Source: an uncultured bacterium (GTDB lineage: Bacteria; Cyanobacteriota; Vampirovibrionia; Gastranaerophilales; Gastranaerophilaceae). Taken from it: DNA of 10,760 bases. The position numbers and the translations under genes are program-made. Below are positions 1 through 5,984 of this stretch, piece by piece. Where the stretch lies: the NCBI GenBank assembly GCA_902765655.1, contig CACXAK010000067.1, positions 1 through 10,760 on the forward strand, written 5' to 3'. Position 1 is the first letter of the stretch, and the number at the start of each line of letters is the position of its first letter. Under the pieces are notes generated by a model, which saw only the letters and a list, made by a program, of their open reading frames with translations, ran no database searches and was not told the DNA's origin.

Positions 1-1
1 A

Positions 2-87
2 TGTAATGTAAATTATAATAAAGAAAGCTGGTCTGTTCAACTCTAAGGATTTTAACCCCTTTATTTGAGGATGCCGTTTCTAAAAAT
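2..87 (+). pseudogene. Frame-disrupted upstream part of the FAD-dependent oxidoreductase
   Basis: Homology-like reading continues upstream of 88 but changes frame. From 64 to 87 the frame of the downstream CDS reads FEDAVSKN. From 21 to 65 the next frame reads KKAGLFNSKDFNPFI and then hits TGA at 66. From 2 to 22 a third frame reads CNVNYNK. Joined, these give a plausible run into NTDRNYFQVF. Both switches are in the same direction and equal one extra base each, near 20-26 and 57-66. This fits a decaying gene or uncorrected indels. The second junction is more convincing than the first, because the first fragment is only seven residues long. Confidence 0.45.
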
Positions 88-654
88 GTGCTTAAAAACA
101 CTGACAGAAACTATTTTCAGGTATTTTCTGTAGCCGGTGCTCCGCAATCAGTTGCTTTTAACTGCCCACGGCTTTTAAAAAGCTATGATTTAAGCTTAGA
201 AAGTGATATAAATAAAGCAAAAAAAGAAGCAAAAGACGCAATAGAAAGAATTGCTAAATTTTGCAATATTTATTTGCCCGGCTTTGAGAATGCTTATGTC
301 TCAAATATAGCAGATATGCTTGGTATAAGAGCTTTTAGAAGAATAAAAGGGAAGTATATTTATACAATAGATGACCTGCGCAGCGGCAAAAAATTTGATA
401 ATCCGGCAGTAATTTCTAATTACCCCGTCGATATACATTCAAAGGATAAAAATTCGTCTGTACTTGAAATGACAGGCGAGTATCAATTACCGATAGAATC
501 CCTTATGTCTGCTGATTATGACAATTTATATGTTGCAGGGAGGTGCTTGAGTGCTGATGAAATGGCACAGGGGGCATTACGTGTTCAGTCGAGTTGTTTT
601 TCAATGGGCGAAGCGGTCGCAAAGCATATTTACAAAATACTAACAAGATCTTGA
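88..654 (+). CDS. FAD-dependent oxidoreductase (FAD_oxidored family), C-terminal part
   Basis: This is the C-terminal portion of a flavoprotein of the FAD_oxidored (PF12831-type) family; substrate unknown. Family landmarks, numbered from the GTG at 88: VAFNCPR (22-28), a helical stretch ending YLPGFENAY (62-70), GIRAFRRIKGKY (79-90), NYPVDIH (111-117), and the C-terminal FAD-binding segment NLYVAGRCLSADEMAQGALR (146-165) followed by FSMGEAVAKHI. The GTG at 88 is only the first possible start in the open stretch. The homologous reading continues upstream (open from 22) and the N-terminal Rossmann domain, with its GxGxxG, is absent, so this is a fragment of a protein that in the family usually has over 400 residues. 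The bases before it look frame-disrupted (see 2-87), so it may be a pseudogene or carry sequence errors. Its 3' end overlaps the convergent gene by 15 bp. Family assignment is firm; the start is not. Confidence 0.8.
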   Translation: MLKNTDRNYFQVFSVAGAPQSVAFNCPRLLKSYDLSLESDINKAKKEAKDAIERIAKFCNIYLPGFENAYVSNIADMLGIRAFRRIKGKYIYTIDDLRSGKKFDNPAVISNYPVDIHSKDKNSSVLEMTGEYQLPIESLMSADYDNLYVAGRCLSADEMAQGALRVQSSCFSMGEAVAKHIYKILTRS

Positions 655-1998
655 TATTTTATTGCACAATATTTGCATCGCGTTCAACAACGGATCTATT
701 GTCGGTGAATATGCAGGAGAATATGTTAAATCGTTCCGGCTAAACTGTTCAACGGTCAGATGACCTATAAGACCGGATGTTACTGTATTTACTCTTTTAT
801 CAGCTCCAATAGAGCCGACAGCTTGTGCTCCAAGTAAAAGTCCCGTAATCTTATCAGCAACAACTTTTAATGTAATTTCGCCTGTTTCAGGCATATAAGC
901 CACTTTATCGTATTTATTAACAACAACTGATACCGGTTTAAAGCCGATTTTTTGTGCTTGTTTTTCTGTCAGACCTGTCATTGCAATTGTTGTATTCAGA
1001 CATCTTGTAACCATTGAGCCCAATACTCCTTCAAATTCACAATATACCCCTGCAGCGTTCATTGCAGCGCATCTTCCCTCTTTATTTGCAGTTGACCCAA
1101 GAGGTATCCAAACTTTTTGCCCTGATACAATGTGTGTTTTTTCTGCGCAATCTCCGCAAGCATATATATTTTCAATAGATGTCCGCATTAACTTATTTAC
1201 TTTGATTGCACCGGTTTCACCAATTTCTATACCTGCGTCTTTAGCTAATTCCGAATTGGGTTTTACTCCTGCACAAATTACGATAAAATCACATTTAATT
1301 TTTGTATCATCATTGAGAATAACCTCATTTGCTGTTTTATTATCACCGACAAATTCTTTTATTTCACTGTTAAAATGAAACATAAAATTTTTATTGTCAA
1401 TTTTATTCAATCTGTTCATTACTGCATTAGACATTTCATTATCAAGTACGGACATTACAGCAGGATTATGGTCAACCAAATGGGTAAATACACCATTTCT
1501 TGAAAATGACTCTAAAAGCTCTATTCCTATGTAACCACCGCCTAAAATAACTGCTGTTTTTGATTCAAGCATAATGTTTCTTATGGCTATTGCATCTTCA
1601 ATTGTTCTTACAGTATATATATTAGAAAAGCTATTCAAGCCCTTAATATCGGGGATATACGGACGTGCACCTGTTGCTATAATCAATTTATCATAAGCTA
1701 CAAGTTCGGCTTTCCCCGGTTGAGAAACCAATATATCTTTTTGCTCAGGCAAAATTTTTACAACATTTGAATTTAAATGTACTTCAATTCCTGATTTATT
1801 AAATTCTTCCACAGAACGCACCAAAAGAGTACGATAGTCTGTAAAATTCCCTTGTATATAATAAGGAATACCACATGAGGAATATGACACATTTGAATCT
1901 TTCGTATAAATTTTAACTGCTGCGTCAGGTAGTAACCTTTTTACTTTTGCAGCCGCTTTTGCGCCTGCAGCTACACCGCCTATTATTACAATATTCAT
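640..1998 (-). CDS. CoA-disulfide reductase / NADH oxidase-type flavoprotein
   Basis: This 452-residue protein belongs to the pyridine nucleotide-disulfide oxidoreductases with a single redox cysteine (CoA-disulfide reductase, NADH oxidase, NADH peroxidase group). It should use NAD(P)H and FAD in the cytoplasm to reduce CoA-disulfide or related persulfides, or oxygen or peroxide; the exact substrate cannot be read from sequence. Visible parts: N-terminal FAD-binding VIIGGVAAGAKAA (4-16); catalytic Cys42 in SYSSCGIPYYIQG; ATGARP (108-113); NAD-binding AVILGGGYIGIE (149-160); second FAD motif YACGDC (279-284); and a C-terminal dimerisation domain with LTYSPAYSPTIDP (424-436), where many relatives have a double proline. 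The length is normal and no rhodanese domain is fused. No clear Shine-Dalgarno precedes the ATG. A small ORF on the same strand ends 47 bp upstream and may be co-transcribed. The 3' end overlaps the convergent flavoprotein gene. Confidence 0.88.
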   Translation of the reverse strand: MNIVIIGGVAAGAKAAAKVKRLLPDAAVKIYTKDSNVSYSSCGIPYYIQGNFTDYRTLLVRSVEEFNKSGIEVHLNSNVVKILPEQKDILVSQPGKAELVAYDKLIIATGARPYIPDIKGLNSFSNIYTVRTIEDAIAIRNIMLESKTAVILGGGYIGIELLESFSRNGVFTHLVDHNPAVMSVLDNEMSNAVMNRLNKIDNKNFMFHFNSEIKEFVGDNKTANEVILNDDTKIKCDFIVICAGVKPNSELAKDAGIEIGETGAIKVNKLMRTSIENIYACGDCAEKTHIVSGQKVWIPLGSTANKEGRCAAMNAAGVYCEFEGVLGSMVTRCLNTTIAMTGLTEKQAQKIGFKPVSVVVNKYDKVAYMPETGEITLKVVADKITGLLLGAQAVGSIGADKRVNTVTSGLIGHLTVEQFSRNDLTYSPAYSPTIDPLLNAMQILCNKISRSC

Positions 1999-2045
1999 AT
2001 AATGAGATTTAAAACATTTTTATGAATATTTCATTCGACAATTGA

Positions 2046-2195
2046 TTAGTTTACACCATAGGTATTTAAAATGACTTCTTTCATAAACTCAGCATAAGAA
2101 TCTGTGTCTGACTTGTTATCGCGTGCTTCGTTTAAAAGATTAGTAAATTCAATAATAATTCTTTTTTTAAGTAGTTCATCATACATAATACACAT
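2046..2195 (-). CDS. Small hypothetical protein (46 or 49 residues)
   Basis: A short ORF on the minus strand, unrelated to any family I know. From the second ATG (2186) the product is 46 residues, starting MYDELLKKRIIIEF and ending EVILNTYGVN; from the first ATG (2195) it has 49 residues. Composition looks protein-like: charged and amphipathic, probably two helices (about 1-22 and 28-40) joined by a polar turn RDNKSDTD, with no membrane segment or signal peptide. A GGGG run (2197-2200 on the plus strand) sits 10 nt before the second ATG but only 1 nt before the first, which favours the shorter form. The frame is open up to a stop at 2232-2234, and a GTG at 2213 is another possible start. It lies 47 bp upstream of the CoA-disulfide reductase-type gene on the same strand, so the two may form an operon. 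Real gene status is inferred from reading quality and context only. Confidence 0.5.
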   Translation of the reverse strand: MCIMYDELLKKRIIIEFTNLLNEARDNKSDTDSYAEFMKEVILNTYGVN

Positions 2196-2355
2196 GCCCC
2201 GTATTAACTTCACATGTACATATACGGAATATTATTTTAAAACTTTAATTAAATTAATTTTTGTAAACAATTTATATACAAATATCGAAATTATTAAAGA
2301 AAATATTTAAACAGTACGTATATGTATAATATTGCAAATTTGAAAGGTATTTTAT
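2196..2355. promoter_or_regulatory. Divergent intergenic regulatory region with a 10-bp inverted repeat
   Basis: This very A+T-rich stretch separates the minus-strand small ORF from the plus-strand 903-codon gene. It holds a perfect 10-bp inverted repeat: TACATATACG at 2217-2226 and CGTATATGTA at 2317-2326. Each gene therefore carries the same word, CGTATATGTA, in its own reading direction near its probable promoter. The right copy overlaps the plus-strand -10 candidate. The left copy lies just downstream of a weak minus-strand -10 candidate (TAATAT, plus 2229-2234). This could be an operator pair for one regulator; chance in A+T-rich DNA is the alternative. Nothing else is recognisable here. 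Confidence 0.35.
2325..2330 (+). promoter_or_regulatory. Candidate -10 box of the 903-residue gene
   Basis: A perfect TATAAT lies 25 bp before the start codon. No convincing -35 hexamer sits 16-18 bp upstream (the sequence there is AATATT-like), so this would be a -10-driven promoter or one that needs an activator. An A-run Shine-Dalgarno GAAAGG (2342-2347) follows, 8 nt before the ATG. Confidence 0.35.
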
Positions 2356-5067
2356 ATGAGCTTAGAACGCTTAGATATTAAAGGTATCAGAGTAGATAAG
2401 GCAAATTTTACCGAAACACAAGCCGGTAAAAATCTTAATGAAGTTGTCTCAATTAATTTTAAAAAAATTAACCAAAAAATTGACGCTGCAGATTTAAAAA
2501 AAGACGATATAACGGCACTTTTAGAAAAATATGGGCAGGACAGCAGTAAAAAAAACCGGAAGAATATAAGTTCTTTTGAGTTTGACAATAATAAAAACAC
2601 TTTGACTATAAACTATAAAGATTCGAATTTAAAGAAAATAATAAACGAAGACTTATCTTATCAGACAATTCAGAAAAATACAAATAAATCAGGAGCAGAA
2701 GAAGTAATTTCTTTTTATAATGCTGATAATACACTATCAAAAGAAAATATAATAACAGATAATTCATCAGTTGAAATATTATTTGATAAAAATAAAAAGA
2801 AATACCAAACAACTGAGTTCGACAAAAATAAAAATACAACAACTGTTATAAAATTTGATGAAAGCGAAAATCCTGAGTTTAAATCGGTTACATGTGGTTC
2901 AACTATATCTCTATTCGATTTTAAAGGTGAAAACAATTCAGAAAGGATATTAGAAAAGACAGAAAACAAAGGATTACCTATTGAGAAAAGAGAATCATAT
3001 ACGTACAGAGATGATGGGTATGTTGAAATAAGAACATATAGTTCATCTTTGGATGCTGGTAATAATAGTCCCGACAATACCAGCACAAAATCAGCAGAAT
3101 TAAATACTGATAACAATGTAAAAAATGATAACTCGGATAATGCGTCTGCTACCCAAAATTGTACAGTACAATGTTGTTCAATGGATAATTTTGATCCAAA
3201 AACAGGAGATGTAAAAGATAAAGACAAATTAGTAACAGAAAAAGAAGATAATGGAGATGCGACAAAAAATTCAGATAACGATACAGAGTCCAAAAAAGTG
3301 TCTGATAATAACGAAAAAAGCGTATCAACAGAGCAAAAAGGCAATAATGAAAATATAACAAAAGAAAATAATACTGTGAATGAACAGACAAATAATGAAA
3401 CTTCAAAATCAGATAAAGAGACAAAGAAAAGTAATAATGATACTAATAACGACACAAAAACACCTGAAGTAAAAACTACGGAAAATACAAAACCTCAAAC
3501 TAATAACCCCGATGATGTAAACTTAGGAGTTTCAGCAAATAATACAACTAATCCAACAAAAAGTTTTAATAAAAGCAATGAGGTATTAACTGAAACTTCT
3601 AAAAATTCAAATACGCAGCCACATCAACAAGATATAACAAATGCGGGAAGAGATAATTCAATAGTACAAAACAATCGGACTACAAATGTTTCTGTCAGTT
3701 CAAGCAATGAAAGAATTGAAAAGATTTTGTCCAAAGCAAGCATTTCTCTTGAAAATTTTATTGAACGATATGCTTCAGAGCAAAATATTCCACCTGCCAA
3801 AGTAAGAGAACTAATAGGGTTGGGCGGGAATAAAATAAATTTAATTAAACACATTAATGCATCGAATTTTAACAGTGTTTCTGATCAAATTAATAATTTA
3901 GAAAGACTTTTGGATAATGCAGTAATAAATATTGAAGATATAAGAATTGCAATATCAAATATTAATGAAATTATATTTAACAAAAATAAATATACCCCAA
4001 TTTCTGAACCAATCGAAATTTCCGATATTACAAAAATTTCAGCCCAAACAGGAATAAAAGCATCTGAAATAAGCAGCGTATTAAACAACTTAAAAAATAA
4101 TGACAGTATAATTGTAAACTTTAATTCCAAAACAGACGGAATATACGAAAACAGAATATACAGGTTAGACAAATCTGCTGATGGAGTTGTTACATTAACT
4201 GAATTAAAACTCACAGAAGAAACAAAAGTAAACACAAACACAATTTCGCAACATAAAATACAAGATTATCATGACAATATGGAATATGGGACTACAGACA
4301 TAAAACAGGTCAGGTTAGAACTCCGATCTTTTGTCCCCCCTGAACTTCGCGCTGAATTTGACAAATGTAAAAGTGTTGAAGAATTTAAGAATTTCATTGA
4401 AAAACACTCAATAAAAGCTAATAAATACACTAAAGAAGAAAGTGTAAGACAAAATATAACTGATTCTGACCTTAAATTTAAATACATATTTAACGACGGA
4501 ATTCTAAGGAAAGTACCGATAAACAAAATAACAGCTGAAAATAATCCGGTCGAAGAGTTAAGACTTGACGTAATCGCAGATAAAGAAATGCTTAACGAAA
4601 TTGTCAATCTAATGACAAAAGGAGCATATAAGGGGAAAAACGGTAAAATTGTTAAAATTAAGACACAAAATATGATAATGAAAACAGCATCATCTGTTGA
4701 CAGTTGGGCATCTAATAATGAACCTTTAATAATTCAATTTGACGAAAAAGTTTCTAAAGAACTTGAACAGGCAATAAGAGAAATTGCAAGCAAATATCTT
4801 CGCAAAAAAACTCATAACAATATACTAGACGAAAAAGATAATGTCCTTATTCCACAAAATGTTGTAACTGCTGATGCGGAAAAAAATGAAAAAATCATAC
4901 AAATATTGAACGGACTTGGGATTCCAAATGCTCAAACAATTGCTTTTATTGCGTCTATGGCATATATTTCATCTGATGGAATAAGAAAAACATCTGTAAA
5001 TAAAAATTCAAATGAAACGGAACTATCATTTGCGCAAACAGTAAACATGAAAGACAGTGTCGATTAA
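2356..5067 (+). CDS. Large hypothetical protein, three-part, with disordered linker
   Basis: I do not recognise this 903-residue protein. It has no signal peptide or membrane segment, so it looks cytoplasmic or exported by a route that needs no Sec signal. Residues 1-230 are beta-rich, with recurring strand-turn units such as FEFDNNKNTLTINY (74-87), ILFDKNKKKYQTTEFDKNKN (141-160) and TYRDDGYVEIRTY (216-228). Residues about 231-450 form a low-complexity Asn/Thr/Lys/Ser/Glu/Asp linker, interrupted by a cysteine cluster NCTVQCC (268-274). Residues 451-903 are mostly helical; 555-590 (ISDITKISAQTGIKASEISS and what follows) resembles a winged-helix DNA-binding fold. The C-terminus is polar. The start is supported by GAAAGG 8 nt upstream and a TATAAT box. 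It is convergent with the sugar permease gene, with one base between the two stops. Possible roles include an adhesin-like, effector-like or regulatory protein; none is established. Confidence 0.85.
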   Translation: MSLERLDIKGIRVDKANFTETQAGKNLNEVVSINFKKINQKIDAADLKKDDITALLEKYGQDSSKKNRKNISSFEFDNNKNTLTINYKDSNLKKIINEDLSYQTIQKNTNKSGAEEVISFYNADNTLSKENIITDNSSVEILFDKNKKKYQTTEFDKNKNTTTVIKFDESENPEFKSVTCGSTISLFDFKGENNSERILEKTENKGLPIEKRESYTYRDDGYVEIRTYSSSLDAGNNSPDNTSTKSAELNTDNNVKNDNSDNASATQNCTVQCCSMDNFDPKTGDVKDKDKLVTEKEDNGDATKNSDNDTESKKVSDNNEKSVSTEQKGNNENITKENNTVNEQTNNETSKSDKETKKSNNDTNNDTKTPEVKTTENTKPQTNNPDDVNLGVSANNTTNPTKSFNKSNEVLTETSKNSNTQPHQQDITNAGRDNSIVQNNRTTNVSVSSSNERIEKILSKASISLENFIERYASEQNIPPAKVRELIGLGGNKINLIKHINASNFNSVSDQINNLERLLDNAVINIEDIRIAISNINEIIFNKNKYTPISEPIEISDITKISAQTGIKASEISSVLNNLKNNDSIIVNFNSKTDGIYENRIYRLDKSADGVVTLTELKLTEETKVNTNTISQHKIQDYHDNMEYGTTDIKQVRLELRSFVPPELRAEFDKCKSVEEFKNFIEKHSIKANKYTKEESVRQNITDSDLKFKYIFNDGILRKVPINKITAENNPVEELRLDVIADKEMLNEIVNLMTKGAYKGKNGKIVKIKTQNMIMKTASSVDSWASNNEPLIIQFDEKVSKELEQAIREIASKYLRKKTHNNILDEKDNVLIPQNVVTADAEKNEKIIQILNGLGIPNAQTIAFIASMAYISSDGIRKTSVNKNSNETELSFAQTVNMKDSVD

Positions 5068-5068
5068 A

Positions 5069-5950
5069 TTATTTTTCATTGTAAACTACTTTTTTACGTA
5101 AATTCCATTGAATAAGGGTTAGTATAAGAATTATTGTAAACAGTACATAAGCAATTGCACTTGCTTTACCTACATTAAAGTATTCAAATGCATTTTTATA
5201 AATTGCATATACAAGCACGTTTGTAGAGTCAAACGGGCCTCCTTCAGTCATCAGATATATCAGATCAAACACCTGAAACGAACTGATAGCGGTAATGATG
5301 ATAACAAAAAATATTGTCGGCGATAAAAGAGGTACAGTAATATTTTTAAAGGTTTGCACTGGATTTGCACCATCAATTCTTGCTGCTTCAAAAAGATTTT
5401 GTGAAATATTTGAAAATCCTGATAAAAATATTATCATATTATAGCCTATTAACTTCCAAACAGATACAATAATTAAAGCGGGCATAGCAAAATTTGAATC
5501 ATAAAGCCAATTTATGTGAATGTGCAAAATCTGACTCAAAAAACCGATATTGGGATCAAATATCCAAGCCCAAACTATACCTATAACAACCATAGGAGTA
5601 ATAAAAGGCAAAAAATACGCGCTTTTAAAAAATTCTGAACCACTGATTTTAGCATTTAATATAGATGCTAAAACTAATGGTATAACTACTCCTAACACCG
5701 AAACAGACAAAGCAAAAATAATTGTATTTGACAATATTTTATAAAACAAATTGTCATTAAACAAAGCTTTATAATTATCAAATCCGACAAACTGAACTGA
5801 ATTTAATAAATCCCATTTTGTAAAACTTAAGCCAAATGAACAAAAGATAGGAATAATTATAAATATCAAAATCCCCAACATAGCAGGTAATATAAACAAT
5901 AACCCGCATGATTTATCGCTATTAAAAATTTTATTTAATACTGCTTTCAT
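5069..5950 (-). CDS. Sugar ABC transporter permease, MalF/UgpA type
   Basis: This 293-residue inner-membrane permease belongs to the CUT1 carbohydrate-uptake ABC transporters. Six hydrophobic segments are visible (about 15-37, 73-98, 108-130, 155-178, 209-230, 262-285). The cytoplasmic EAA loop that docks the ATPase is intact at 188-211: EAARIDGANPVQTF, then PLLSP. The opening LLFILPAMLGILIFIIIPIF and the NTIIFALSV region are typical of the MalF/UgpA half. Normally it pairs with a MalG/UgpE permease, a MalK-like ATPase and a binding protein. None of these is adjacent: both flanking genes are on the opposite strand, so this subunit is encoded alone here. The start codon lacks a clear Shine-Dalgarno. 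Its start lies only 34 bp from the divergent phosphohexomutase start. Substrate cannot be told; sugar, polyol or glycerol phosphate are family options. Confidence 0.88.
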   Translation of the reverse strand: MKAVLNKIFNSDKSCGLLFILPAMLGILIFIIIPIFCSFGLSFTKWDLLNSVQFVGFDNYKALFNDNLFYKILSNTIIFALSVSVLGVVIPLVLASILNAKISGSEFFKSAYFLPFITPMVVIGIVWAWIFDPNIGFLSQILHIHINWLYDSNFAMPALIIVSVWKLIGYNMIIFLSGFSNISQNLFEAARIDGANPVQTFKNITVPLLSPTIFFVIIITAISSFQVFDLIYLMTEGGPFDSTNVLVYAIYKNAFEYFNVGKASAIAYVLFTIILILTLIQWNLRKKVVYNEK

Positions 5951-5963
5951 GGTATGCTAATAT
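5935..5963 (+). promoter_or_regulatory. Candidate extended -10 promoter of the phosphohexomutase operon
   Basis: TTAATA (5935-5940), a 17-bp spacer and TAATAT (5958-5963) form a fair sigma70-type promoter, strengthened by TG at 5955-5956 in the extended -10 position. Transcription would start just before the Shine-Dalgarno AAAGGGG (5971-5977), which is 7 nt from the ATG. The -35 lies inside the first codons of the divergent permease gene, so the two promoters must interlock. Confidence 0.4.
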
Positions 5964-5984
5964 TATAGATAAAGGGGATATAAT

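Noticed and set aside
57..70. Programmed +1 frameshift (ATT TGA G) in the FAD oxidoreductase, like the prfB recoding site
   Set aside because: There is no upstream Shine-Dalgarno-like stimulator, the family is not known for recoding, and a second frame break lies only 40 bases away; decay or sequence error is simpler.
644..653. Palindrome CAAGATCTTG at the junction of the two convergent flavoprotein genes, as a bidirectional terminator
   Set aside because: It has no loop and only a weak T-rich flank, and lies within both coding ends; it is more likely chance.
2022..2034. Short hairpin ATGAA-TAT-TTCAT before the CoA-disulfide reductase-type gene
   Set aside because: A five-pair A+T stem is expected by chance in this composition and has no U-run or link to a known leader element.
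2104..2310. Plus-strand ORF of 68 codons in the intergenic region
   Set aside because: It lies opposite the more protein-like minus-strand small ORF, has no Shine-Dalgarno, and its translation (hydrophobic and serine-rich, then random) looks like antisense reading through the promoter region.
1999..2355. tRNA, riboswitch or other structured RNA in the largest non-coding gap
   Set aside because: No cloverleaf, conserved riboswitch core or G+C-rich stem is visible; the region is explained by the small ORF and A+T-rich promoter sequence.
2715..3455. Long open frame (246 codons) on the minus strand, opposite the linker of the 903-residue gene
   Set aside because: It is a by-product of the low-complexity linker, whose A-rich codons avoid antisense stops. 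The translation is a Ser/Leu/Phe run with no domain, start signal or promoter.
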